Assembly (NCBI GenBank): GCA_019359495.1
Contig: JAHHHF010000098.1
Coordinates: forward strand, 1 to 64,000
Length of the DNA stretch: 64,000 nucleotides
Reading direction: 5' to 3'
From: Goleter apudmare HA4340-LM2
GTDB taxonomy: Bacteria; Cyanobacteriota; Cyanobacteriia; Cyanobacteriales; Nostocaceae
The notes under the pieces are model-generated. The model saw only the letters and a list, made by a program, of their open reading frames with translations. It searched no databases and had not been told where the DNA came from. How positions within the stretch are numbered: the stretch's first letter is position 1; each line of letters begins with the position of its first letter. The translations under genes were made by a program, and so were the position numbers. Positions 29,085 through 36,601 of this stretch are shown one piece after another.

Positions 29085-29957
29085 TTAAGCAGCACAATAA
29101 ATAGGGGTGGGTTTGAAACCCGCCCCCATTACTTCTGATATATTTCGCCCAACTGCTGCTGCTATAGGTTTTAAACTATCAACCAGATTCACCATATCTT
29201 CTAAAGACAGGGCTTGACGTGCATCAGAAACAGACTTTTCTGGTTTTGGGTGACACTCAATGATTAACCCATCTGCGCCACAAGCCACAGCCGCCTTAGC
29301 CATTGGTGCTACCAATTCCCGTTTACCGACGGCATGGGAAGGATCTACAATCACAGGCAGGTGAGTAATTTGTTTGAGAGCCGCAACTGCTGCTAAATCT
29401 AGAACATTGCGGGTGTAGTTATCGAAGCTACGGATACCCCGTTCACACAGTACTACATCAGGATTACCGTGGCTCAAAATATATTCAGCTGCCATGACGA
29501 ATTCTTCAATTGTCGCTGCCAAACCACGCTTGAGCAATATAGGCTTACCAGCTTGTCCCAAAGCCTTGAGTAAGTCAAAGTTTTGCATGTTGCGGCTACC
29601 AATCTGCAACATATCAGCGTGAGCAGCAACTACTTCAATTTGGGAAATTGACATCACTTCAGTGACGACAGGAATATTGTAGCGCGATCGCACATCTGCC
29701 AAAATTTCTAATCCTGCCTCTCCCATACCCTGGAAAGCATAAGGAGATGTGCGGGGTTTGTAAACACCACCGCGCAAGGCTTGTACAGGTGCCACAGATA
29801 GCTTTTGGGCTACTGTCTCCATTTGTTCTAAGCTTTCCACTGTGCAAGGGCCACCGATAATCACCAGTTCTTCACCACCGAAGGCAATTTGTTGTGTCAG
29901 TTTGACGATTGTCTGGTGGCTAGAATGAGATTGTGCAGCAAGTTTGGCATTAATCAT
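29085..29957 (-). CDS. aroF: 3-deoxy-7-phosphoheptulonate (DAHP) synthase
   Basis: 290 aa, the type I-beta (KDO8PS-like) DAHP synthase: joins phosphoenolpyruvate and erythrose 4-phosphate, the first step of the shikimate pathway. Motifs: [72 protein letters not shown] and [15 protein letters not shown]; the metal ligands Cys, His, Glu and Asp are in place. There is no separate N-terminal ferredoxin-like or chorismate-mutase regulatory domain, so feedback control by that route is not evident; the leader instead carries two aromatic attenuators. CAGGAG ribosome-binding site 10 bases before ATG. Monocistronic, with its own terminator. Confidence 0.93.
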   Translation of the reverse strand: MINAKLAAQSHSSHQTIVKLTQQIAFGGEELVIIGGPCTVESLEQMETVAQKLSVAPVQALRGGVYKPRTSPYAFQGMGEAGLEILADVRSRYNIPVVTEVMSISQIEVVAAHADMLQIGSRNMQNFDLLKALGQAGKPILLKRGLAATIEEFVMAAEYILSHGNPDVVLCERGIRSFDNYTRNVLDLAAVAALKQITHLPVIVDPSHAVGKRELVAPMAKAAVACGADGLIIECHPKPEKSVSDARQALSLEDMVNLVDSLKPIAAAVGRNISEVMGAGFKPTPIYCAA

Positions 29958-29992
29958 GATTCAATTCTCCTGAAAAGTTAATTGGGTACGGG

Positions 29993-30019
29993 TAGAGACG
30001 TTGCAATGCAACGTCTCTA
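29993..30019. repeat. Palindromic dispersed repeat in the aroF 5' leader
   Basis: A perfect palindrome with 13-base arms (tagagacgttgca / tgcaacgtctcta) around one central base. This wording is a common Nostoc repeat. It lies between terminator 2 and the aroF start, so it would form a hairpin in the mRNA leader. Confidence 0.7.
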
Positions 30020-30030
30020 TGGATGAAAAC

Positions 30031-30060
30031 AAAAAAGCCCAGAAGCTTTGACTTCCGGGC
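30031..30060 (-). terminator. aroF attenuator 2: terminator hairpin
   Basis: Minus strand: gcccggaag-tcaaag-cttctgggc, a 9-bp stem with one G-U pair, then six T. Its 5' arm also pairs perfectly over 9 bp (30051-30059 with 30092-30100) with the end of leader peptide 2, giving an antiterminator. It lies 74 bp upstream of aroF. Confidence 0.85.
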
Positions 30061-30100
30061 GCGTTATGATTTATCGGCATGACGCTATTTACCCGGAAGT
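30051..30100 (-). promoter_or_regulatory. aroF attenuator 2: antiterminator stem
   Basis: acttccggg (30092-30100, last sense codons of leader 2) pairs with cccggaagt (30051-30059, 5' arm of terminator 2). A second pairing, gcccaga with tctgggc, can extend it. A ribosome at the leader stop codon would cover the first arm and free the terminator. Confidence 0.75.
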
Positions 30101-30151
30101 TGCTCTGGGCCAAAAGTAAAAACCATAAAACCAGCTACTAAAATAGGTCAT
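30089..30151 (-). CDS. aroF leader peptide 2 (Phe/Tyr/Trp-rich)
   Basis: 20-codon ORF, MTYFSSWFYGFYFWPRATSG, ending TAA. Nine of the first 14 residues are aromatic (4 Phe, 3 Tyr, 2 Trp), far above chance. GGAG lies 12 bases before this ATG; an in-frame ATG six codons upstream (30169) has no ribosome-binding site. The last codons overlap the antiterminator arm, so translation would couple aromatic tRNA charging to transcription into aroF. No function as a protein is implied. Confidence 0.8.
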   Translation of the reverse strand: MTYFSSWFYGFYFWPRATSG

Positions 30152-30170
30152 GACGATCAGATTCTCCATA

Positions 30171-30203
30171 AAACACAAAAACCGCAGAGTTAGCTCTGCG
30201 GTT
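30171..30203 (-). terminator. aroF attenuator 1: terminator hairpin
   Basis: Minus strand: aaccgcagag-ctaa-ctctgcggtt, a perfect 10-bp stem running into a T-rich tract (ttttgtgtttt). Its 5' arm shares six bases (30198-30203) with the 3' arm of the antiterminator, so the two structures exclude each other. Confidence 0.85.
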
Positions 30204-30251
30204 CACCGGGCGGTTTCCATCAGGAAACTTCATTCACTCCCGGTGAACCGC
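30198..30251 (-). promoter_or_regulatory. aroF attenuator 1: antiterminator stem
   Basis: gcggttcaccggg (30239-30251, inside leader ORF 1) pairs over 13 bp with cccggtgaaccgc (30198-30210). The loop holds a further hairpin (gtttcc-tgat-ggaaac, 30213-30228). Forming this stem breaks the start of terminator 1. Confidence 0.78.
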
Positions 30252-30290
30252 CTTATACCAAAAATAAAAGTAGGATTTGCCGTTTAACAT
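30234..30290 (-). CDS. aroF leader peptide 1 (Tyr/Phe/Trp-rich)
   Basis: 18-codon ORF, MLNGKSYFYFWYKAVHRE, ending TGA. Residues 7-12 are the run YFYFWY. Its 3' half contains the 5' arm of antiterminator 1. No strong ribosome-binding site is visible (upstream sequence is cgccccacaa), which weakens the start assignment, yet the position relative to the hairpins is exactly as in classical attenuators. Confidence 0.75.
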   Translation of the reverse strand: MLNGKSYFYFWYKAVHRE

Positions 30291-30335
30291 TTGTGGGGCG
30301 CTTGACTGAAATACATCTACATATCATACAGACTC

Positions 30336-30364
30336 ACAATAACAGACGCGATCGGTTGCGTCAA
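30336..30364 (-). promoter_or_regulatory. Possible promoter of the aroF leader transcript
   Basis: Minus strand TTGACG (30359-30364), 17-base spacer, TATTGT (30336-30341). Position fits transcription that begins about 40 bases before leader ORF 1. Confidence 0.35.
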
Positions 30365-30672
30365 GACCTCCACAACACCTAAAAAAGGGTTAAACTCAGA
30401 ACTATTCTGCCTGTCCACCTTTTTGTTGATTTGGAAACTCTGAAGTTACATTTCTTTACAGCTATTTTGCAGTGATGGCTAATGAGAATAATAAATATTA
30501 AGAAATCCGAAAATTCATAATTTATTTTCCTTGTCCAACACCACCATACCTCAATTAAATTTTCAGTACCGCTCAGTTTTAAGCTAGGAAGCCTTCAAGT
30601 TCATGATCTCAGAAGCTATAAAACTGATCTACAGACAATTTTTTCGTTTTGAATTTTGTTTTTGAATTGCTT
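30365..30672. other. AT-rich divergent intergenic region
   Basis: Separates the aroF leader (minus) from a small membrane protein gene (plus). No ORF or strong palindrome seen. Confidence 0.4.
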
Positions 30673-31206
30673 ATGATGCCCACTTCCAAAATTTTAACTA
30701 CACCTTTCGACGATCACGGCGTTTACCCCTGCCCAGTGTGTCATGTAGGTAAGATTGCTCATATGCCATTAATGGAAGCGATGGCTTGTGACTTCTGCCA
30801 AGAGATTTTTACAGTTAATCTAGAACAGCAGCAAATCAAAATGCCTTCTAGGCAACCCCCCCTAATTTGGCATTGGAATGGTTTTAATTGGACAGAAGCT
30901 CAGTTAGAAGGTGTGGAATTGGGTTGGGGTTATGGGTTAGCCGCAATTAGTTTTATACTTCTACCCACAACTTTGATTGGCATAGTAGCTTATAATTTCC
31001 CTCCGAATCCACATGAACCGATTACTTGGCTACCATCAATCTGGACTATTCTGACTTTTTTGTTGCATTTAGCAATTATTGTTTGGATTTTTATAGAGAT
31101 TTATCAAATTCCAGTAGCGGCATATTTGAGAGCGATGCAGCGATGGAGAACTAGAGAGATAGGGAGGTGGAGCGAAGTCCGAGCACATAGAGGAATGGGC
31201 AGATAG
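30673..31206 (+). CDS. Small membrane protein with N-terminal Cys4 zinc-ribbon-like motif
   Basis: About 177 aa from the ATG at 30673 (a TTG start 24 bases earlier is less likely). N-terminus has CPVCHVGKIAHM and, 20 residues on, CDFCQEIF, a CxxC-x20-CxxC arrangement that should bind zinc. A WHWNGFNW segment and two membrane helices follow (about 91-113 and 122-144). I do not recognise a named function; similar proteins occur in cyanobacteria. The last ~15 residues (after MQRWRTRE) are encoded by repeat-like DNA and may be a run-on. Confidence 0.6.
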   Translation: MMPTSKILTTPFDDHGVYPCPVCHVGKIAHMPLMEAMACDFCQEIFTVNLEQQQIKMPSRQPPLIWHWNGFNWTEAQLEGVELGWGYGLAAISFILLPTTLIGIVAYNFPPNPHEPITWLPSIWTILTFLLHLAIIVWIFIEIYQIPVAAYLRAMQRWRTREIGRWSEVRAHRGMGR

Positions 31207-31739
31207 AGAGACAGGAGATGGACTGAACGATCAATTCTATTTAACGCTTTTGCTGAGACTAATACAGTCGCCACGAACTCACCCTACTAAAGCACTGCTG
31301 CATCACTACGCGTTTAAGCCGTGGGTTTCTGTGTATATCAGGAAAATATAAACACATATTTTGTGTAATCGGCGTCAACAATGATTGATAATCAAGTTAA
31401 GTGACAGAAGTAGTTGTTACAATCTTTAAACAATCTCAAAAATGCAAAACTACGTCATATTGTTTTGTAAGTGTCTTTTATTATGCCTGACATATGCAAA
31501 AATTCTCATGAGGACTCAGAAAACATATAAACTTATTGCTGCTTTCGGGTAGAAATTGAATCCTGCTTAATTATGGACTCAAGTTAGTGAAGTTGCTCAA
31601 AATATTGCCAATGTTACAGAAAAATCTCGAAGTGTATCTAATCTAAAATTAGACAAGACAACAGAGATTTAATATTAAGGAATCAGCCGATAGACGGCTA
31701 CATCACTCATAATTAGTTGATTGTCCACTTAAACATCTT
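31207..31739. other. 533-bp intergenic region with a possible coding remnant
   Basis: No intact gene. At 31574-31672 (plus) a frame bounded by stops reads WTQVSEVAQNIANVTEKSRS, which resembles a piece of a chemotaxis-receptor signalling helix. The rest is AT-rich without clear structure. Confidence 0.3.
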
Positions 31740-32387
31740 ATGAGCGAGTTGGAGCGGTATTATAGAGTCTTAGAATTGGAGCCAGGGGCGACACTTGAAG
31801 AAGTGAACCAGGCTTACAAAGATTTGGTTTTCGTATGGCATCCTGATCGGATTCCCAAAGAGAATCTCCGCTTACAACAAAAAGCACAAGACAAGCTCAA
31901 AGCATTTAACGAGGCGCGTGATAAATTACGCTCTCTAACAGTTAAACATCAAACGGCAACTTACTCGCGTCCATATCAACAGAAACAACCACCCCAAACC
32001 GCCTATCAACCAGCGCAGCAAAATCAAGATTTGAGCGGTAAAGACTTTAGTCGTGCCAACTTAAGCAACAAAGATTTGTCTGGTAGAAACCTTAGTGGTG
32101 CTAACTTGAGTGGCGCCAATCTCAGTGATACGTTTATGCACAAAGTTAATCTCAGAGGTGCAGATTTATCAGAAGCTAATTTGTTTAGAGCAAACTTACT
32201 TTTAGCTGATATGCGGGAAGCAAATTTGCGCTCTGCTAATTTGATTGGTGCGGATCTCAGTGGTGCTGACTTGCGGGGAGCTGACTTGACAGGGGCACGG
32301 ATTCGCTCTGGCGATCGCTTACTTGTTAAACTGATTGGAGCTAACTTAGCTGGAGCTATTATGCCAGATGGTGCAATTCATCGTTAA
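31740..32387 (+). CDS. J-domain protein with pentapeptide repeats
   Basis: 215 aa. An N-terminal J-domain (1-66) with the HPD motif (VWHPDRIPKE), which stimulates Hsp70 ATPase, is joined by a Gln/Pro-rich linker (about 72-98) to roughly 18 pentapeptide repeats of the A(N/D)LSG type (100-210). The pentapeptide part should form a right-handed beta-helix. This fusion suggests a co-chaperone that presents DnaK to a partner bound by the beta-helix (inference). Starts ATG at 31740; isolated gene. Confidence 0.85.
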   Translation: MSELERYYRVLELEPGATLEEVNQAYKDLVFVWHPDRIPKENLRLQQKAQDKLKAFNEARDKLRSLTVKHQTATYSRPYQQKQPPQTAYQPAQQNQDLSGKDFSRANLSNKDLSGRNLSGANLSGANLSDTFMHKVNLRGADLSEANLFRANLLLADMREANLRSANLIGADLSGADLRGADLTGARIRSGDRLLVKLIGANLAGAIMPDGAIHR

Positions 32388-32540
32388 TCAGCACTTCGTC
32401 TTGATTTAGTGATGAGGTAATACCAAGCCCATTGCTGAAGTTAAATCAGCTTCGTCATACCTACTTCAAAAAGCAAATAGAAGAAAAATACTGTTGTCAT
32501 TTGTAATTTGTAAACAACAAATTTTCCCATTTCCTAAGTG

Positions 32541-33365
32541 ATGAACATTAAAATTATTGGTTGTGGCTATGTAGGTTATGCGGTTGCCCAATTTTGGCGA
32601 CAAAATCAGAATTTTATTGTGACTGCAACTACAACTACACCCGAACGTGTCCCCCAACTGAAAGCCGTAGCTCACAACGTTGCAGTTACACTAGGAAGTG
32701 ACCTAGAAGGACTAAAAGCCGCATTACACAATCAAGATGTTGTGCTGTTGAGTGTCGGTGCAAAAAGTGCCACTTTATATGAAGAAACTTATCTCCAAAC
32801 CGCTAAAAATTTAGTTGCAGTTCTGCCACAATTTCCTAGTATAAAGCAACTAATATATACAGGTAGCTATGCTGTATATGGTGATAAAAAAGGTGCAGTT
32901 GTGGATGAAAAAACTATAGCTACACCTAGCAATAATAATGGAGAAATTCTCAGGGAAACTGAGGAAATTTTGTTATCAGCAGCAAGTACCAATCTTCACG
33001 TTTGTATTTTGCGTTTGGGGGGAATTTACGGCCCTGGTAGAGAACTGGTAAAAATATTTGGTCGAGCGGCTGGCACTACCCGTCCTGGTAGCGGTGATGA
33101 TATTACAAATTGGGTTCATCTTGATGATATTGTTGGTGCTATTGAGTTTGCTCGTCAACAGCAATTGGCAGGTATTTATAACTTAGTAGATGATGCACAT
33201 CTCATTAGCCGAGAATTGTTAGGAAATTTATTGCAGATACATAATTTAGCTCCAGTTATTTGGGATGCGAGTCTTAAAAATAATCGTCTTTATAATTCCT
33301 GGGTATCGAATCAAAAAATTAAAAATGCTGGATACCAGTTTATTCACCCGCAGATAATTTTTTAG
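32541..33365 (+). CDS. NAD(P)-dependent epimerase-like SDR protein
   Basis: 274 aa. Begins MNIKIIGCGYVGYAVAQFW, an atypical Gly-rich nucleotide-binding loop (GCGYVG) like YeeZ-type SDRs; YTGSYAVYGD, RLGGIYGPGRELVK and WVHLDDIVGAIEFA follow. Resembles sugar-nucleotide epimerases but lacks the classic Tyr-x3-Lys, so the reaction is uncertain. A GTG three bases earlier is also possible. A truncated hydrolase gene follows on the same strand. Confidence 0.75.
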   Translation: MNIKIIGCGYVGYAVAQFWRQNQNFIVTATTTTPERVPQLKAVAHNVAVTLGSDLEGLKAALHNQDVVLLSVGAKSATLYEETYLQTAKNLVAVLPQFPSIKQLIYTGSYAVYGDKKGAVVDEKTIATPSNNNGEILRETEEILLSAASTNLHVCILRLGGIYGPGRELVKIFGRAAGTTRPGSGDDITNWVHLDDIVGAIEFARQQQLAGIYNLVDDAHLISRELLGNLLQIHNLAPVIWDASLKNNRLYNSWVSNQKIKNAGYQFIHPQIIF

Positions 33366-33388
33366 CAAATATTCAATACTGAGTAATT

Positions 33389-33585
33389 ATGCAATCCTCT
33401 AAATTAATATCTCCTACTCAGTTTTATCAGTGGCAAAATTATTATTGTGCCTACACAGTTCATCAACAAAATAATTACATATCAGAAGCAATACCTCTGC
33501 TATTAATTCATCCCATAGGGGTGGGATTATCGCGGTAATTTTGGCAGCGTTTTTGCCGCGAGTGGAGTCACAAAAATCATCATTC
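33389..33585 (+). pseudogene. Truncated alpha/beta hydrolase gene
   Basis: From ATG 33389 the frame encodes 49 residues ending LLLIHPIGVGLSR, the usual N-terminal part of a cyanobacterial alpha/beta hydrolase. A TAA stop at 33536 interrupts it, and the same frame then continues FWQRFCREWSHKNHHS, which is what normally follows. The rest (some 220 residues, including the catalytic triad) is missing before ribokinase. Confidence 0.65.
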
Positions 33586-33645
33586 TATTTACATTATGAA
33601 GCAACTACTAAATTTGTATCAGCGATCGCACCATTTATTCTTTGT

Positions 33646-34584
33646 TTAGTATTCATCCTGAATGACACTTCTTTCACGTAAAAACTGATCAAAAGTCAAC
33701 CTATCAGGTAGAGAAGTTTGTGCGCCTAATTTTGTCGCAGCTAAAGCACCAGCCGCCGCCCCCCAAACCACCATCTGATATAAAGAAAGTCCTTGATATA
33801 GTGCGGCGGCTAAACCAGCATTAAAAGCGTCGCCAGCCGCCACCGTGTCAATAGCTTCTACTGGGAATGCTGGGACAAAAAAAGTTGTCTCGGCGTTAGC
33901 ACAAACCACACCTTGAGCACCCAGTTTGACAAGCGCACATTTCACACCCCTCTGCAATAAAACCCCAGCTGCCTTTTTTGCTGACTCCTCACCATCTACA
34001 GCAAAACCCACTAATTGCCCAGCTTCAACTTCATTGGGTGTGATGAAATCTAGCAAGGGGTAAAGTTCATCTGGTAACTCAGATGGCGCGGGTGCAGGGT
34101 CAAGAATTACCTTCACTCCTGCTTGCTGTGCTGCTTTAGCGGCTGCGACTACGGCAGGAATGGGAATTTCTAATTGTAAAAGTAGTGCGGAACTTCCAGG
34201 TAATAAAGGGGAAAATCTAGCGACATCTTCTTGGTTGACACCCCCATTGGCACCAGGAATCACAATAATTTGATTTTCACCCCGATCATCTACACTGATC
34301 ATGGCAACTCCAGAACTCATACTTTCATCGACGCAGACATAATCAGCTTGTACACCAGATGTCTGGAGATTCTCAATCAGTTGTGTCGCAAAATTTTTAC
34401 CTCCTACACGCCCCACCATTTGGGTAGGGATTCCCAACCTTGCGAGGGCTACTGCTTGATTTGCTCCTTTACCTCCCGGTACTTGTAAAAAATCATGCCC
34501 TAAAAGAGTTTCTCCTGCATGTGGTAGCCGGGGTACTGTTGCTACTAAGTCTAGATTGATACTGCCAAAGACCAGAATACTCAT
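33646..34584 (-). CDS. rbsK: Ribokinase
   Basis: 312 aa, PfkB family; phosphorylates D-ribose to ribose 5-phosphate. PfkB signatures: GGKGANQAVALARLG near residue 38 and DTVAAGDAFNAGLAAAL near 245 (catalytic Asp in AAGDAF); NLDLVATVPRLPHAGET at the N-terminus matches RbsK. It lacks neighbouring ribose transport genes, so the substrate is supported by similarity only. Confidence 0.85.
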   Translation of the reverse strand: MSILVFGSINLDLVATVPRLPHAGETLLGHDFLQVPGGKGANQAVALARLGIPTQMVGRVGGKNFATQLIENLQTSGVQADYVCVDESMSSGVAMISVDDRGENQIIVIPGANGGVNQEDVARFSPLLPGSSALLLQLEIPIPAVVAAAKAAQQAGVKVILDPAPAPSELPDELYPLLDFITPNEVEAGQLVGFAVDGEESAKKAAGVLLQRGVKCALVKLGAQGVVCANAETTFFVPAFPVEAIDTVAAGDAFNAGLAAALYQGLSLYQMVVWGAAAGALAATKLGAQTSLPDRLTFDQFLRERSVIQDEY

Positions 34585-35039
34585 AAAAGTAATTTTTATT
34601 AGATTACAAAGAGGCGATCGCTTCTCTGTAAAAGTATAAAATTCAAGTTAGGGTAGCCTGGGTGTGATTTTGACAAAAGTAGTAAAAACACATACCGATA
34701 CAGGCTTGTTTGCTGGCTCTAGTACACCTTTATCTGGGTTGATTTGCTGTGGAAATTCCACATTTCCCGGTATTGGTTTACCCGCAGTCGCCGCCAGTAA
34801 ATATTGCTTGCCAACACTCTTGCACCAATTCAGCAGCATTTAGCCATGCTTGAGGATATTGGATGTATTTAAAGTTTTAAGTGCAAATTCCCCAAAATAT
34901 AGTACAATCGTATTATTAAAACGTTGTCAATGCGCGTTCCAGAGTTCATCCCTCAGCTCGTCACTGGGGGATTTTTGTTTGGGTAACTACGTATTTGTAA
35001 CCTTCTTGTAAAATATGGATACAGCCAAAAAATCAGCTA
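34585..35039. other. Intergenic region, ends in a hairpin terminator
   Basis: A 63-codon minus ORF (34648-34839) shows no family features and I do not call it. The right end has a plus-strand terminator without an upstream gene. Confidence 0.4.
34948..34980 (+). terminator. Rho-independent terminator without an upstream gene
   Basis: atccctcag-ctcgtca-ctgggggat, a 9-bp stem with one wobble pair, then TTTTTG. No plus-strand gene precedes it for over 1.3 kb except a pseudogene, so it may end a small RNA or act in the leader of the gene at 35040. A TACAAT box about 50 bases upstream could be a -10. Confidence 0.55.
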
Positions 35040-35957
35040 ATGACCAGGTTCCCCTACGACCAGTTCGCTAAAGACTATCTTAAAGAATTGTTACAACCAT
35101 TGGGAGAAGTAGAAACAAGTCGTAAAGTTGCGGCAGAAATTCGAGAAATTGATGTTTATTATGCGCCTGCATCTCCATCCACAACCGCTAATCTAGAATT
35201 AGGGTTGCTAGGAAAATTTGCTGTTGAACCTGCATTAATTGAACCATTCAGAAATGCAGCGACAGTTGCAGAAATTCGCAGTTGCATAAACAAATTATTT
35301 GATATATTTGCCGAATCAAAACGCCAAGCTAAAATTAATGGAAACCGTATTTTAGAATCAGAACTGCCAAGATTATGGATTTTGTCACCCACGGCTTCTG
35401 ACTTGATATTAGATGGTTTTAGAACCAGCATAGATATAGAAAACTGGGAATTAGGAGTACATTTTTTAGGTGATTATTTCCGCACAGCAATTGTGGCAAT
35501 TCATCAATTACCGCGTACACCAGAAACATTATGGTTGAGAATTTTAGGTAAAGGTAGAGTTCAGCAACAAGCGATAGATGAACTAGAAGCACTTCCCTCA
35601 GATAACCCCTTACGTTCTAAAGCAATAGATATATTATTGAGTTTAAAGACCACCTTAGAAGTTAATCAAAATATTGACAAGGAGGATAGAGATTTAATTA
35701 TGCGTTTATCAACTATTTACGAGCAAGTTAAACAAGAAGGTCGGCAAGAAGGGCTACAAGAAGGTCGGCAGCAAGGGCTACAAGCAGAACGGCGCAGCGT
35801 TATAGAGAATTTGTTACGCGTGAGATTTGGTTATTTAGATGAAGAATTGGGAGCAATTGTTGCACCTTTATTAACATTAACTCCCGAAGAATTTACTCCT
35901 TTATTAGTACAACTGTCGCGGGAAGAATTACTGGATAGGTTTCTTGATAAAAGCTAG
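35040..35957 (+). CDS. Rpn/PD-(D/E)XK-like protein with C-terminal DUF4351-like region
   Basis: 305 aa. The N-terminal part (RFPYDQFAKDYLKELLQPLGEVE, shown in part, then REIDVYYAP) resembles the Rpn/PDDEXK transposase-like nuclease family common in cyanobacteria. Near 235-255 is the low-complexity EGRQEGLQEGRQQGLQAERR repeat typical of these proteins, followed by LLRVRFGYLDEELGAIVAPL, a DUF4351-like end. Members are thought to be DNA-nicking recombination-promoting proteins; activity of this one is not shown. The key Asp and Glu/Lys residues cannot be placed with certainty. Confidence 0.65.
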   Translation: MTRFPYDQFAKDYLKELLQPLGEVETSRKVAAEIREIDVYYAPASPSTTANLELGLLGKFAVEPALIEPFRNAATVAEIRSCINKLFDIFAESKRQAKINGNRILESELPRLWILSPTASDLILDGFRTSIDIENWELGVHFLGDYFRTAIVAIHQLPRTPETLWLRILGKGRVQQQAIDELEALPSDNPLRSKAIDILLSLKTTLEVNQNIDKEDRDLIMRLSTIYEQVKQEGRQEGLQEGRQQGLQAERRSVIENLLRVRFGYLDEELGAIVAPLLTLTPEEFTPLLVQLSREELLDRFLDKS

Positions 35958-36080
35958 AAATTTTCTGAGGTAATTGCTAGTAACGGGTTCACCAAGATGA
36001 TTTTTGTAATTACTTGATCAAGTTCAGCGATCGCGTTTATTGGCACAATAGGTTGAAAGCTATGGATTGATGTTCAGCCT

Positions 36081-36106
36081 AAAATAGTTAACACGCTTAC
36101 TATTTT
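36081..36106. promoter_or_regulatory. Probable MarR operator upstream of the regulator gene
   Basis: Inverted repeat aaaatagtta-acacgc-ttactatttt, close to the perfect palindrome at 36617-36636 and only 9 bases before the regulator start, consistent with autoregulation. Confidence 0.6.
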
Positions 36107-36114
36107 GATTCATA

Positions 36115-36582
36115 ATGTCTAGTCCACCCTCCAATGGGGAATTTGTTAACCAATGGCGACACGCTTTAGCTCCCTATGACTTAGGGTACAAGCTGAAACT
36201 TGCATCCCAACTCATATACCGTGACTTCTTGGAACAACTGGAACCCCATGGTTTGACGCCTTTTCATTACCTGGTTCTGTGTTGCCTTTGGGAAGAGGAC
36301 GGGCTGCCAACTTCCGGAATCGCCGACAAGCTCAAACAATTAGGGGCAACACTAACTGGTGTCGTAGATCGCATGGAGGAGCGTCACTTAGTTTACCGAG
36401 AACGCGATCGCGCAGATCGCCGCATTGTCAGAATTTGGTTGACGGATGAAGGAAGGCGACTCATGACAGTTTTGCCACCAATTGGCGCACAAACAATTCA
36501 CAAGGCAACTCAAGGTATCTCTAAAGCTGAACAGGAGGCTATTTCACGGATTCTAGATCAAATAGTCTTGAATCTATTTTGA
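36115..36582 (+). CDS. MarR-family transcriptional regulator
   Basis: 155 aa winged-helix regulator. Features are FHYLVLCCLWEEDGLPTSGI, LKQLGATLTGVVDRMEERH (recognition helix), and the wing RDRADRRIVRIWLTDEGRRL. MarR proteins usually repress nearby genes and release DNA on binding phenolic or oxidising ligands. The matching inverted repeats before this gene and before the following membrane protein gene suggest it controls both. Confidence 0.85.
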   Translation: MSSPPSNGEFVNQWRHALAPYDLGYKLKLASQLIYRDFLEQLEPHGLTPFHYLVLCCLWEEDGLPTSGIADKLKQLGATLTGVVDRMEERHLVYRERDRADRRIVRIWLTDEGRRLMTVLPPIGAQTIHKATQGISKAEQEAISRILDQIVLNLF

Positions 36583-36601
36583 GAATTTAACACGGAAAAT
36601 C

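Noticed and set aside
34648-34839. 63-codon minus ORF upstream of ribokinase
   Set aside because: No motif, no ribosome-binding site, and composition like non-coding DNA.
34930-34986. 18-codon ORF spanning the orphan terminator
   Set aside because: Looked like a leader peptide, but it runs through the terminator and has no residue bias or alternative stem.
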